A DNA stretch of 64,000 nt, taken from positions 1 through 64,000 of the forward strand of contig NZ_NHPJ01000132.1 of the NCBI RefSeq assembly GCF_002252985.1, read 5' to 3'. Position numbers and translations under genes: made by a program. This document shows positions 8,758 through 17,871 of the stretch, piece after piece; position 1 is the first letter of the stretch, and every line of letters begins with the position of its first letter. The notes under the pieces were generated by a model, which did not search any database, was not told the origin of the DNA, and worked only from the letters and a program-made list of their open reading frames with translations. The stretch comes from Halorubrum halodurans. GTDB lineage: Archaea; Halobacteriota; Halobacteria; Halobacteriales; Haloferacaceae.

Positions 8758-9186
8758 ATGGGTACCGTATCGACGGAAGAGCGCATCCTCTCGGTGTTGG
8801 AGGAGGACGCACAGGCCTCCTGCGGGGAGATCGCCGAGCGGGCGGACGTCTCGAAGCCAACGGTGCGAAAGTACATCGACAAGCTGGAGGAGGAGGGCGT
8901 CATCGTCGGCTACTCGGCCGACGTCGACCCGAAGAAGCTCTCGACGCAGTCGATCGCGATGGTGGGGATGGACGTGGACTCCGGCAAGTACGTCTCCGCG
9001 ACCCGCGAGCTGAAGTCGCTCGACGAGGTCGAGGCGCTGTACACCTCCTCCGGCGACCACATGCTGATGGCGGAGGTGCGCGCCGCCGACGGCGACGAGC
9101 TCGGCGACGTGATCAACGACGAGCTGCTCGCCGTCGACGGCGTCACCGCCGCCCACCCCTCGTTTCTCCAGGAACGGCTGAAGTGA
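8758..9186 (+). CDS. Lrp/AsnC family transcription regulator
   Basis: A 142-residue regulator with an N-terminal winged helix (residues 5-55, ILSVLEEDAQASCGEIAERA ... TVRKYIDKLEEEGVI) and a C-terminal RAM/ACT-like ligand domain (about 65-140). The family forms octamers that sense amino acids. An A/T-rich box (GGTATTTTTT, 8727-8736) sits about 25 bp before the ATG, implying a leaderless transcript separate from the oxidoreductase operon. From memory, an Lrp paralogue (LrpA1) lies beside porAB in Halobacterium; this is recalled, not checked. Regulation of the neighbouring operon is a reasonable guess. Confidence 0.88.
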   Translation: MGTVSTEERILSVLEEDAQASCGEIAERADVSKPTVRKYIDKLEEEGVIVGYSADVDPKKLSTQSIAMVGMDVDSGKYVSATRELKSLDEVEALYTSSGDHMLMAEVRAADGDELGDVINDELLAVDGVTAAHPSFLQERLK

Positions 9187-9237
9187 ACGCGGGCCAGCGA
9201 CACGCGGCCGCGACGGCGAGCGTCGAGCCTGCCGCGG

Positions 9238-9708
9238 TCACCCGAGCGCCGCGATGTCGGCCACCACTATCGCCTCGTCGCCGGCGGGACCGCGCCGCAC
9301 CGCGCGCCGGTCGAAGCCGTGAGCGCGGTAGAACTCGTGGGCGCTCGGCCGGTCGTCGGGCACGCTCGCGCGGAGCGTGTCGACGCCCCGGTCGGACAGC
9401 GCCGACGCGACGCGGGAGAGCAGCTCCTCGGTGACGCCCTCTCCGACGTGTTCCGGGTGGACCCACAGCGCGAGGAGTTCGGCCTCGGGTCCCTCCTCGT
9501 CGGGGTGGGCGATCGCCACCCCGACGGGGCCGTCGTCGTCCTCCATGAGAAAACAGCACTCCGCGCCCACCGCCGCCTCCCTGACGCCGGCGGCCGAGAC
9601 GTCGAGAAGCGGCGCGCCGATGTCGTCGAACACCGTCGCCTCGCGGGCGCGGGAAACCGTCGTCCGAAGCGTCTCGGCGTCGCCGGGACGCGCCGGTCGA
9701 ACACGCAT
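9238..9708 (-). CDS. GNAT family N-acetyltransferase
   Basis: A 156-residue single-domain GNAT protein. The acetyl-CoA-binding motif A is seen in LLALWVHPEHVGEGVTEELL (about residues 78-97), preceded by a beta strand carrying DGPVGVAIAHPD and followed by VDTLRASVPDDRPSAHEFYR and AHGFDRR, the usual motif B. The substrate cannot be inferred. The ATG at 9708 begins MRVRPARPGDAET, a typical GNAT N terminus. It lies between the Lrp regulator and ileS, and its reading direction matches ileS. Confidence 0.85.
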   Translation of the reverse strand: MRVRPARPGDAETLRTTVSRAREATVFDDIGAPLLDVSAAGVREAAVGAECCFLMEDDDGPVGVAIAHPDEEGPEAELLALWVHPEHVGEGVTEELLSRVASALSDRGVDTLRASVPDDRPSAHEFYRAHGFDRRAVRRGPAGDEAIVVADIAALG

Positions 9709-9830
9709 ACCCGGACCGTGGTGAGGGGACTAGGTATACGTTTCGGGGTCGACCGAGCGACCCCGTGGCACCGACGGACGGCGATCGGGGCGGCCGCCGG
9801 AGCGCACCCACTGGAGTGCCGGACCCGAGG

Positions 9831-12800
9831 CTACGCGACCGGCTCGATCCCGATCGTCAGCGTCACCGCCTCGACGTCCCACTCCTCGACGAGCCCGTCG
9901 GGGCCGTCCGCGGCGTCCGCGGGGGCCTCGAGCCACGCGTCGGCGCGGACCTCCTCCGCGATCAGGTCGGCGTGCTCGTCGACGAAGCCGGCGACGCGGT
10001 CGTCGTCGACGGCGACCCCGAGCCGGACCCGTGCCTCGACGTCGAGGTCGAGGTCCTTGCGCATCTCCTGGACCCGCCGGATCACGTCGCGGGCGTACCC
10101 CTCCGACTCGATTCCGGGGGTGAGCGAGGTGTCGACGTACACGGTCCCGCCGTCGAAGTCGACGCCGGTGACGTTCTCCGGCGGCTCCGCGACGTACTCG
10201 ACCATTCCCTCGTCGAGGTCGACGGGCTCGCCGTCGACCGCCACCTCGCCCCCCTCGACCGCCGTGCGGGTCGCGCCCTGGACCGCCTCCATCACCTTCT
10301 GGGCGTCGCCGCCGAAGGCGGGGCCGATGGCCGCCATCCGCGGCTCGGCGCGCTCGACCAGCTCGTCGAAGGCGTCCGTGACGTGGACCTCGCGGGCGTT
10401 GACGCGGTCGGCGATCAGGTCGGCGAGGCGGTCGACCGCGCCCGCGACCGCGTCGTCGTCGGTCTCGACGACGACCCGCGGGACGGGCCATCGGAGCTTG
10501 CGTCCGGCCTGCTGGCGGGCGTTCGCCGCGGCCTCCTCCACGTCGCGGAGGACGGACACGTCGCGTTCGAGGTCGGGGTCGCGCAGGTCGTCGTCGGGCT
10601 CGGGGTACGCGAGCTGGTGGACCGTGGTCGCCTCGCCGTCGAGCGTCCGGTACATCCGCTCGGTGAGGTAGGGCGCGATCGGCGCGAGCAGCCGGATCAC
10701 CTCGTCGAGGACGGTCGCGAGCGTGGCGTAGGCCCCGCGCTTCGAGGCGGAGTCGGCCTCCTCCCACATGCGGTCGCGAACGGCCTTCACGTAGAACCGG
10801 GAGACGTCCTGGGTGACGAACTCGATCACGGCGTTGACCGCGTCGCTGACGCGGTAGTCGTCCCAGGCCGCCTCGACCTCCGTCTCCACGGACTGGAGCC
10901 GCGAGAGCACCCACCGGTCGACGAGCTCGAGCTCGCCGTCGTCGAGGGAGGCGTCGGCCGGGTCGTACCCGTCCAGCTCCATGTACTCGAGCGGGAAGCG
11001 GAACACGTTCCAGAGGATGTTGAGCTTCCCCTGGATCTCGGCGAGCCCGTCCCACTCGAACGCGAGGTCGACGCCCTGCTGATCGTGGCTGAGCAGGTAC
11101 GTCCGGAGGGGGTCGCGACCGGCCCGCTCGATCGCCTCCTCGGGCGTGACGATGTTGCCGACGGATTTGGACATCTTGCGGCCGTCCTCGTCGTTGGCGA
11201 AGCCGTGCATGATCACCTCCTCGTAGGGGATCTCGCCGACCGCCGCGGTCCCCATCCCGAGCTGCGACCAGAACCAGCCGCGCGTCTGGTCGTGCGCCTC
11301 GATGATCAGGTCGGCGGGCCACAGCTCGTCGTGGGCGTCCGTCTCGCTGGGGTACCCGAGGGTGCCCCACGAGGCGACCGAGGAGTCGAGCCACACGTCG
11401 AAGACGTCCTCGACGCGGCGGTAGGTGGTCCCGTCCTCGACGATCGTGAGGTCGTCGACGGAGGGTCGGTGGAGGTCGATGGTGTCGGGGTCGACGTCCT
11501 CCTCGACGCGCTCGGCGAGCTCATCGCGGGTGCCGATCACGATCATGTCGTCGTCGAGGTCCCCGGCCTCCGCGTCCTCCGGGACCCAGATCGGGATCGG
11601 GATCCCCCAGTAGCGCTGTCGGGAGACGTTCCAGTCGGGCGCGTCCTCGATGAAGTCGCGGAAGCGGTTGTCGCGCGCCCACTCCGGGTGCCACTCCGAG
11701 GCCTCCATGTTCGCGAGGAGGTCGTCTTTCACGTCCGTGATCGAGATGAACCACTGGTCGGTGACGAGCTGGATGATCCCGGTGTCACACCGCCAGCAGT
11801 GACCGTAGCTGTGCTCGAGGGTGCCGTGGGCGAGCATGTGGCCGTCGGCGACGAGGTCGTCGATGATGTCGTCGTTGGCGTCGCGGACGAACTGCCCGGC
11901 GTACTCGCCGGCCGCGTCGGCGAACTCGCCGTTCGGGCCGACGGGACAGAATATCTCGAGGCCGAGCTCGGTGCCGCGGTGGAAGTCCTCCTCCCCGTGG
12001 CCCGGCGCGGAGTGGACGAGCCCGGTGCGGTCCGCCTCCACGTAGTCGGCGGCGTACACCTCCCCCGCGCCCTCGAAGTCGGGGTACTCCGCGAGCCGAT
12101 CGGCGAGCGGGTGGTCGTACGCCCAGCCGACGAGGTCGTCGCCCGAGAGCTCCGCCGCCACCTCGTAGTCGTCGTACCGCCCCTCCCGGAGCACGTCCTC
12201 GACGCACGCCTCGGCGACGTACAGCAGCTCCTCCTCGCCGTCCGTCTCCGCGCGGACGCCGTTGTAGGTGAGATCCTCGTCGACGGCGACGAAGGTGTTC
12301 GCGGGGATCGTCCACGGCGTCGTCGTCCAGATCACGAGGCTGCCCTCCCGATCGGACAGCGGGAACTTCACGTAGACCGACGGGTCCTCGACGTCCTCGT
12401 ACTCCACCTCGTTGTTCGCGAGCCCGGTCTCACACCGCGGGCACTGCGAGATGGAGCGTTTCCCCTGCTCGACGAGACCGTTCTCGGCGACGTTCGAGAA
12501 CGCCCACCACGCCGCCTCCATGTACTCCGGCGAGACCGTCTCGTAGGGCTCCTCCCAGTCCATCCAGACGCCGATCGACTGGAAGTCCTCGTCCATCGCC
12601 GCCCGGTTCTCGAGGGCGAACTCCTTGCACCGCTCGATGAACGGCTCCATGCCGTACTCCTCGATGTCCCGCTTGTTCTCGAAGCCGAGCTCCTCCTCGA
12701 CTTTCACCTCGATCGGGAGGCCGTGCATGTCGTAGCCCGGTCGGTCCGTGACGCGGTGGCCGGTCATCCGCTTGTGGCGGATGACGGCGTCCTTCAGCGT

Positions 12801-12983
12801 CTTGTTCCAGGCGGTCCCGAGGTGCATCTGCCCGGAGGTGTACGGCGGCCCGTCGACGAAGAAGAAGGGCGGGTCGTCGGCGTGTGCCTCCTTCGCCGCC
12901 TCGTAGGCGTCCGCGTCGTCCCAGTACTCCGCGACCGTCGACTCGACGTCGGCGGGCGTGTACTGGTCGTCGATCTCGTCCAT
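9831..12983 (-). CDS. ileS: Isoleucine--tRNA ligase
   Basis: A 1050-residue class I aminoacyl-tRNA synthetase that charges tRNA-Ile. The HIGH-type motif is HLGT in PPYTSGQMHLGTAWNK (about residues 44-59), the KMSKS loop is GRKMSKSVGN, and WTTTPWTIPANT marks the CP1 editing domain. The C-terminal anticodon-binding region ends with a long acidic tail. Length and order are normal for archaeal IleRS. The ATG at 12983 precedes the conserved N terminus; the frame stays open for another 1.7 kb upstream, through cobT antisense, only because of high GC. No neighbour suggests an operon. Confidence 0.95.
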   Translation of the reverse strand: MDEIDDQYTPADVESTVAEYWDDADAYEAAKEAHADDPPFFFVDGPPYTSGQMHLGTAWNKTLKDAVIRHKRMTGHRVTDRPGYDMHGLPIEVKVEEELGFENKRDIEEYGMEPFIERCKEFALENRAAMDEDFQSIGVWMDWEEPYETVSPEYMEAAWWAFSNVAENGLVEQGKRSISQCPRCETGLANNEVEYEDVEDPSVYVKFPLSDREGSLVIWTTTPWTIPANTFVAVDEDLTYNGVRAETDGEEELLYVAEACVEDVLREGRYDDYEVAAELSGDDLVGWAYDHPLADRLAEYPDFEGAGEVYAADYVEADRTGLVHSAPGHGEEDFHRGTELGLEIFCPVGPNGEFADAAGEYAGQFVRDANDDIIDDLVADGHMLAHGTLEHSYGHCWRCDTGIIQLVTDQWFISITDVKDDLLANMEASEWHPEWARDNRFRDFIEDAPDWNVSRQRYWGIPIPIWVPEDAEAGDLDDDMIVIGTRDELAERVEEDVDPDTIDLHRPSVDDLTIVEDGTTYRRVEDVFDVWLDSSVASWGTLGYPSETDAHDELWPADLIIEAHDQTRGWFWSQLGMGTAAVGEIPYEEVIMHGFANDEDGRKMSKSVGNIVTPEEAIERAGRDPLRTYLLSHDQQGVDLAFEWDGLAEIQGKLNILWNVFRFPLEYMELDGYDPADASLDDGELELVDRWVLSRLQSVETEVEAAWDDYRVSDAVNAVIEFVTQDVSRFYVKAVRDRMWEEADSASKRGAYATLATVLDEVIRLLAPIAPYLTERMYRTLDGEATTVHQLAYPEPDDDLRDPDLERDVSVLRDVEEAAANARQQAGRKLRWPVPRVVVETDDDAVAGAVDRLADLIADRVNAREVHVTDAFDELVERAEPRMAAIGPAFGGDAQKVMEAVQGATRTAVEGGEVAVDGEPVDLDEGMVEYVAEPPENVTGVDFDGGTVYVDTSLTPGIESEGYARDVIRRVQEMRKDLDLDVEARVRLGVAVDDDRVAGFVDEHADLIAEEVRADAWLEAPADAADGPDGLVEEWDVEAVTLTIGIEPVA

Positions 12984-13085
12984 ATCCGTTGGTCTTCGTG
13001 CGCGTATTTGAATACGGCGGAGTCGTGGGAACGCCCGCGCGGAGACGGGACAAGAGACTTCAAGCGCGAGCCGAACCGTCACGGC

Positions 13086-13361
13086 ATGACGGTGCCACGA
13101 ACCGTGCGCGGGAACCTCGGGTACGCCCTCCTCGGCGGGCCGGCGCTCGCCGCCGTCTCGTTTCTCGCCGGCGCGCAGTTCTTCGGGACGGTCGGAGGCG
13201 TCGGAGTCGGGGTCGTGACGTACGCCCTCGGCTGGACGCTCTCCGCGCGCCGGTCGGGATCGGGGTCGACGCGGGCGGCGGACGCGGACGACGACCGGGA
13301 CCGCCGCGAGCGGGAAGCCGACGCGCGAAAGGGCGGCTACGGCGGGAGCGGCGGCGGGTAG
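13086..13361 (+). CDS. Small hypothetical membrane protein
   Basis: A 91-residue protein with two hydrophobic segments (about 12-30 and 34-50) followed by a charged, Arg/Asp-rich and finally glycine-rich C-terminal tail (GGYGGSGGG). It is divergent from ileS, with 102 bp between starts. I do not recognise a family. The codon composition matches the core genes around it, so it is probably real. Confidence 0.6.
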   Translation: MTVPRTVRGNLGYALLGGPALAAVSFLAGAQFFGTVGGVGVGVVTYALGWTLSARRSGSGSTRAADADDDRDRREREADARKGGYGGSGGG

Positions 13362-13438
13362 CGGACCGTTTCGCGGCCGTCGACGGCGGGCGGTCGGTCC
13401 GTTCCGGGGACGCGTACGGTCGGTACGCGACCGTCCCG

Positions 13439-14611
13439 CTACCGCTCGATCCCCGCCTCCGCGAACGTCGCCATCCGGTCGTGGCTCCGGCAGGCGGCGC
13501 GGTAGGTCGCGAGCGCCAGCGCCGCGCCGGAGCCCTCGCCCAGTCGGAGCCCGTGATCGAAGAGCGGCGCCAGACCGAGGGCGTCGAGCTGGACGGCGTG
13601 GCCCGGCTCGTCGCCCAGATGCGAGGGGAGCAGGTACGGCCGCACGTCCCCCGCGACCGCGACGGCGACGAGCGCGGCCGCGCCGGAGACGACGCCGTCG
13701 ACGACGACCGGCGTCCGGTCGGCCGCACAGCCGATCGCGACGCCGGCGAGGAGGCCGACCTCGTAGCCGCCGACGCGCCGGAGCACCTCGACGGGGTCGA
13801 CGGCGGACCCGGCCTCGGCCTCGTCGCGGTCGATCCCCCCGTCGGCGCCGACGAGGCCGTTCGTCGCGAGCGCGCGCTCCACGACCGCGACCTTGTGCGC
13901 GCGGATCTCCTCGCCGACGCCGGTCCCGTGACCGGTGATCCGCTCCGGGTCCGCCCCGGTGAGCGCCGCCGTGAGCGCGGCGGCGACCGTGGTGTTGCCG
14001 ATCCCCATCTCGCCGAGCGCGACGATCCCGGCGTCCGCGAGCCGCGTTCGAGCGGTTCGGACGCCGGCCGACAGCGCCGCGACCGCGTCGGCGCGGGACA
14101 TCGCCGGTCCCGCGGCGACGTCGTCCGTGCCGGGGCCGATCCGCTCGTCGACGACCTCGATCCTCCCGCCGGCCTCGACCGGCGCCCCCTCGACGCCCGC
14201 GTCGACGACGAGCGTCCCCGCGCCGACGACCTCGCTTATCGCGGAGACGGCGGCCCCGCCGGCCGCGACGTTCCGGAGCATGGCGCGGGTCACGGACTTC
14301 GGGTATGCCGAGACGCCCCGGTCGGCCACGCCGTGGTCGGCGCCGGCGACGACGACGGTCGGGTCCGCGAGCGTCGGTCGGGGGTCGCCCGTCAGCCCGG
14401 CGAGCGCGACCGCGAGGTCCTCCAGCCGGCCGAGGCTGCCGGGAGGCTTCGTCAGGTCGGCCTGTCGCTCGCGGGCCGCCTCGGCCGCCTCGGCGTCGAC
14501 GTCCGGGATCGGCGGCGGCGAGAAGCCGGCCGGCGGCGAGGGATCGGGCGACGCCGTGGGGTCGGTCGGCGGCGAGGGGTCGGGCGACGCCGCGGGATCG
14601 TCCTCGGACAC
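13439..14611 (-). CDS. cobT: Nicotinate-nucleotide--dimethylbenzimidazole phosphoribosyltransferase-like (CobT)
   Basis: A 390-residue CobT-family protein of cobalamin nucleotide-loop assembly. Recognisable blocks are LTKPPGSLGRLEDLAVAL, VVVAGADHGVADRGVSAYP, GEMGIGNTTVAAAL and the C-terminal GLRLGEGSGAALAL with the catalytic-type glutamate. The first 35 residues are an unusual Asp/Pro/Ser-rich leader encoded by two 26-bp near-identical repeats (14531-14556 and 14567-14592, one mismatch), so the true start could be further in. The GTG at 14611 is the start used here. The stop of the upstream gene at 14614 lies 2 bp away, so the pair is an operon. The base transferred in archaea may differ from DMB. 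Confidence 0.87.
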   Translation of the reverse strand: MSEDDPAASPDPSPPTDPTASPDPSPPAGFSPPPIPDVDAEAAEAARERQADLTKPPGSLGRLEDLAVALAGLTGDPRPTLADPTVVVAGADHGVADRGVSAYPKSVTRAMLRNVAAGGAAVSAISEVVGAGTLVVDAGVEGAPVEAGGRIEVVDERIGPGTDDVAAGPAMSRADAVAALSAGVRTARTRLADAGIVALGEMGIGNTTVAAALTAALTGADPERITGHGTGVGEEIRAHKVAVVERALATNGLVGADGGIDRDEAEAGSAVDPVEVLRRVGGYEVGLLAGVAIGCAADRTPVVVDGVVSGAAALVAVAVAGDVRPYLLPSHLGDEPGHAVQLDALGLAPLFDHGLRLGEGSGAALALATYRAACRSHDRMATFAEAGIER

Positions 14612-14613
14612 GG

Positions 14614-15072
14614 TCAGGCGTCGAAGTCCGGCAGGTCGTCGGGGGCCTCGTACTCCGACTCCCAGTCGATGTACTCCTCTTTGAGCACGTCACAGGCGAC
14701 CTGGCCGAGCTCCGTGAGCCCGGCGTTGATCGCGGAGACGGAGCCCCACGAGTCGAGGTCCGCGTGGTACTCCCGCTCCTTCCAGTCCTCGGGGATGCCC
14801 GGCGCGTGGTAGCCCACGCGGTCGGCGAAGGAGTCCCAGAAGAAGTCGAACCGGGAGACCAACTCGAGGTCCTCGACTATCCGCCAGTCCGACTCGTCGA
14901 GGTTGCTGTCGGCGGCCCACTCCGTGAACGCCTCCTCCCAGGCCCCCTCGCGCAGGAACGCCGACAGCTCCTCGCGGCGGTACTCGCCGCCGGCGACCTC
15001 GGCGTCCTCGTACTCGTTCGGGTCGACGGCGGACAGCTCCGGGGGGTCCGGCGTCTCGATGTCGAGCGACAT
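14614..15072 (-). CDS. Conserved-looking hypothetical protein upstream of cobT
   Basis: A 152-residue acidic, soluble protein rich in Trp, Tyr, Asp and Glu (for example ESDWRIVEDLELVSRFDFFW and RVGYHAPGIPEDWKERE). It has no signal peptide, membrane segment or known motif that I recognise. It ends 2 bp before the cobT start, so co-transcription with the cobalamin gene is likely and a role near cobamide metabolism is possible but unproven. The ATG at 15072 is chosen because upstream codons are Arg/Gly-rich and unlike the protein. Confidence 0.65.
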   Translation of the reverse strand: MSLDIETPDPPELSAVDPNEYEDAEVAGGEYRREELSAFLREGAWEEAFTEWAADSNLDESDWRIVEDLELVSRFDFFWDSFADRVGYHAPGIPEDWKEREYHADLDSWGSVSAINAGLTELGQVACDVLKEEYIDWESEYEAPDDLPDFDA

Positions 15073-15215
15073 GTCCGCCCGTCCGCGCCGCGGGGCCAAA
15101 ACGGTGCGGGCTCGGCGGCGGGGTCGCGTGACGGGACGCGGTCGCGTGGCGGCGACCGGACCGCCGGCCGTCCGCGATCCGGTCCTTTTACCGCGCCGAC
15201 CGAGTATCCCGAGAC

Positions 15216-15623
15216 ATGACCGTTCGCGCCCGCTCCCGACAGGTCGGGATCGCCGCCGCCCTCGTCAGCGCGCTCCTGCTCGCCGTGCCGTACGCGCTCG
15301 TCTCGGGGTTCGACGCCCAGCTCGCCGGCTACTACACCGCCGGGCCGGTCGGAGCCGGCGGGGTCGCGCTGTTCGCGCTGTTGAGCGCGGTCGTGTTCGC
15401 CTCCGTCGAGCAGGGGAACGTCGATCCGGGGACGCTCGCCGGCGCGCTCGTCGTCCTCGGGGCCGCGACGACGCTGCTCTCGGCGCTCTGGTGGCTCTCG
15501 ATCGAGCCGACGACGATGTTCGGCGAACACCGCTGGCTCGAGTACCACGCGGCCGCGGTGACCGTCACGTCGCTGCCGGTCCCGGTCGCCGCCGGCGTCT
15601 ACGCTCGGGAACTGCTCGGGTAG
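15216..15623 (+). CDS. Hypothetical four-helix membrane protein
   Basis: A 135-residue protein with four predicted transmembrane segments (about residues 9-30, 40-62, 72-92 and 108-130) joined by short loops. The third loop contains SIEPTTMFGEHRWLEYHAAA. It resembles small membrane proteins common in haloarchaea but I cannot name a family with confidence. It directly precedes the 7S RNA gene on the same strand. Confidence 0.65.
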   Translation: MTVRARSRQVGIAAALVSALLLAVPYALVSGFDAQLAGYYTAGPVGAGGVALFALLSAVVFASVEQGNVDPGTLAGALVVLGAATTLLSALWWLSIEPTTMFGEHRWLEYHAAAVTVTSLPVPVAAGVYARELLG

Positions 15624-15640
15624 TCCGCCGCTCGTCTCCC

Positions 15641-15660
15641 GCGAACGAAAGGCCCTTATG
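15641..15660 (+). promoter_or_regulatory. Promoter of 7S RNA
   Basis: A purine-rich BRE-like CGAAAG followed by a TATA-like CCCTTATG lies about 20-25 bp upstream of the expected 5' end of the 7S RNA (near 15672-15680). This spacing fits an archaeal core promoter. The assignment rests on sequence pattern and position only. Confidence 0.5.
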
Positions 15661-15671
15661 CGGCACCGATG

Positions 15672-15987
15672 TAGGACAGCCCGGACTAGGTCGGGCGGTT
15701 AGGCCCCGCTCGTCACCCGCGAGGTAGTCTTCAGCGGGGACCGAACACCGGGCGCGTCCGGATAGACCGGCGCGGGCCCCGAGAGCCAACGTGGAAGCCT
15801 CGTCCGCCGGGGACAGCGGTCCGTGGCGCCCGCTCGCAGGAGCGGTCCGTCGCGGTTCGTCGGCGACAACGGGTCAGGCGCGGAAGCGAGCAGCCCACCG
15901 CCGGACGCCCGTCGCTCGTCGGGTCGCGGGGTGGAGGAGGCAACCGGGATACCCCGTGCCGGAACGCCGGGCTAGCTCGGCCGTCCA
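15672..15987 (+). ncRNA. ffs: 7S RNA (signal recognition particle RNA)
   Basis: The RNA component of the archaeal signal recognition particle. The diagnostic helix-8 signature is present: GTCAGGCGCGGAAGCGAGCA (15873-15892) followed by GCCCACC, containing the GUCAGG, GGAA tetraloop and GAGCAGC elements that bind SRP54. The 5' part (GCCCGGACTAGGTCGGGCGG) is broadly complementary to the 3' end (CGCCGGGCTAGCTCGGCC), closing the long Alu/S-domain helix. The size of about 315 nt fits haloarchaea. Ends are estimated from the terminal pairing and could be off by several bases. No protein-coding frame is needed to explain the interval. Confidence 0.88.
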
Positions 15988-16098
15988 CCATTCATACCGG
16001 ATCCGCAGTCGCGGAGCGGCCGTGCTCCCGTCCCCACGCTCCCGTCCGGCCGAACCGGAACGGTCGGCGTCAGATCGGCGTCGAGATCGGCGGCGTCC

Positions 16099-17718
16099 TC
16101 AGTGCTCGCCGCCCGTCCCGCGCCGGTCGGAGTCGAGGTCGATGTCGAGGTCCTCGAGGAGTTCCTCGGCCTCCGCGCGTTTCTCCTGGTGCTCTTCGAG
16201 GAACTCGCGCATCAGTTCGGCGGCCTGCTCCTTACAGCCGCCACAGAGCCGCTCGCCGTTCACGCACTCGGAGTACACTTCGGTGGCGAGCCCGTCGTCG
16301 TCGCCCGCGAGCAGGTAGGCGTACAGCTCGTAGACGGGGCACTCGTCGGCCTCGCCGCCCAGTTCGCGCTGCTTCTCGGCCGTGTCGCGTCCGCCGGTCG
16401 TCGCCGACCGCACCTTGTCGTAGCCGTCCTCGGGGTCGTCCAGGAGCGAGATGTGACTCGCCGGGATCGACGAGGACATCTTCCCGCCGGTGAGCCCGGT
16501 CATGAAGCGGTGGTAGATCGAGGAGGGCTGGCGGAAGCCGAAGCCGTCGTGGTCGATCTCCACCTCCCGCGCCAGCGACTCGGCCGCCTCGCGCGTCATC
16601 CCGAACGCGTCGACGTGGCCCTCGAAGACGCGCTTCTCGCCCGCTATCGCCCCGATCAGCGCCTCGAACGCCTCGTCGGTGGCGTTGCGGTCGAGGAAGC
16701 GGACACGCGGGCGGAGCGGCTCCCTGCCGCCCGCGCGGAGCTTGTCGAGCGCGCTCGCCTTTGCCTCCTCGAGGTCGACCGCCTCGGCGTCGACCTCGGG
16801 CGGCTCGTAGTCGGCGAGCCACGCGGCGGCGTCCTCACAGCGCACGTCGGAGTCGCCCGCCTCGTCGCCGGACGCGGGGTCGTCGCCGCCCGCCAGCGCG
16901 TCGTAGGCGGCCCGCACCAGCGTCCGCTCCTCGTCGTCGAGCTCGAAGCTCGCGAACGCCTCGGTCACCTTGAAGTAGCGCATCCGCGTCGCCAGGTCGC
17001 GGGTGAGCCGGACGTGCGGGTCCTGGTCGGGGCCGACCGGGATCACGGTGGGTTTCGGCTCGTCGACCAGCTGCGGGTAGAGGATGTCCGCGGTCTGGGT
17101 GACGACGCTCTGCATGTGCGAGATGTTCGTCTCGCCGTCGAAGCCGTAGATCGCCTCGAACTCCGAGAAGTTCGCCTTCGACCCCAGCTCGAAGCCGAGG
17201 TCCTGGACCGCGCGGTTGTCGGACTGCCGGTAGAGCTCGCCCTCCTCGGGATCGAACCCGAGCGCGAGAAGCGAGAGGAGGTAGCTCCGGGCGTGCTCGT
17301 CGATCTCGTCCCAGGACATCCCGCGGGCCGAGTGGGCCTCGAGGTCGGCGATCAGCCCGAACACGTCGCCGCCCCGCCGTTGGTGCCAGATCAGCTCGTC
17401 GAACACGAGCTTGTGGCCGATGTGCGGGTCGCCGGTGGGCATGAACCCCGAGAGCGCGGCGAACGGCTCGTCGTTCGCCATCGCCTCCGCGACCACGTCG
17501 TACTCGCGGTGGCCGAAGATGACGCCGCGGCGCATCAGGTAGTGGGGGTCGACCACGTCGTCGGCGACGTCGTCGAACGCCTCGATGCCGAACTCGGCGA
17601 AGAGGTCGGCGTAGTCGCCGACCGACGCCGACCCCCACGGGTCGAGCGCGACGTCCTCGCTCGGCTCGCCGTCGGCGCGCTCGGTCCCGCCGTCCGTGCG
17701 GGGGGTGTCCTCGTTCAT
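16099..17718 (-). CDS. trpS: Tryptophan--tRNA ligase
   Basis: A 539-residue class I synthetase. The HIGH-type motif is PTGDPHIGHK (about residues 91-100), and the KMSKS-type loop is GGKMSSSIPASH. It has the archaeal/eukaryal TrpRS blocks SKANFSEFEAIYG and IPVGPDQDPHVRLTRD. An acidic insertion around residues 270-330 is haloarchaeal in style. Near the C terminus is a short Cys cluster (CVNGERLCGGCKEQAAELM). The ATG at 17718 begins an acidic lead-in before the catalytic core. The neighbourhood also holds endA; the haloarchaeal tRNA-Trp precursor carries the best-known intron cut by that enzyme. Confidence 0.94.
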   Translation of the reverse strand: MNEDTPRTDGGTERADGEPSEDVALDPWGSASVGDYADLFAEFGIEAFDDVADDVVDPHYLMRRGVIFGHREYDVVAEAMANDEPFAALSGFMPTGDPHIGHKLVFDELIWHQRRGGDVFGLIADLEAHSARGMSWDEIDEHARSYLLSLLALGFDPEEGELYRQSDNRAVQDLGFELGSKANFSEFEAIYGFDGETNISHMQSVVTQTADILYPQLVDEPKPTVIPVGPDQDPHVRLTRDLATRMRYFKVTEAFASFELDDEERTLVRAAYDALAGGDDPASGDEAGDSDVRCEDAAAWLADYEPPEVDAEAVDLEEAKASALDKLRAGGREPLRPRVRFLDRNATDEAFEALIGAIAGEKRVFEGHVDAFGMTREAAESLAREVEIDHDGFGFRQPSSIYHRFMTGLTGGKMSSSIPASHISLLDDPEDGYDKVRSATTGGRDTAEKQRELGGEADECPVYELYAYLLAGDDDGLATEVYSECVNGERLCGGCKEQAAELMREFLEEHQEKRAEAEELLEDLDIDLDSDRRGTGGEH

Positions 17719-17840
17719 ACCTCCCCTCCCGTCGGTCGACGCAAAAACCGTTCGCTTGCGCGGGAGCGGCTCACACGCGGCCGGCGGCCGGCACGCCCGA
17801 CAACCGCGGTCGCCGGCTCGAGGCCACACCCGGCTTGCGG

Positions 17841-17850
17841 GCTTTATGCC
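17841..17850 (+). promoter_or_regulatory. Promoter of uspA-like gene
   Basis: The TATA-like box CTTTATGC sits about 25 bp before the ATG at 17872, so transcription should begin at or within a few bases of the start codon. A leaderless mRNA is the usual haloarchaeal pattern. Sequence pattern only. Confidence 0.45.
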
Positions 17851-17871
17851 TCCGCCGACCGACCGTCCGGT

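Noticed and set aside
9765-13361. A 1198-codon open frame on the plus strand opposite ileS
   Set aside because: It is antisense to a clear isoleucyl-tRNA synthetase. Long antisense frames are common in GC-rich haloarchaeal DNA because stop codons are rare; the translation is low-complexity Val/Asp/Arg-rich with no domain.
12984-14693. N-terminal extension of ileS through the cobT region
   Set aside because: The frame stays open but the extension is Arg/Gly/Pro-rich noise; the conserved synthetase begins at the ATG at 12983.
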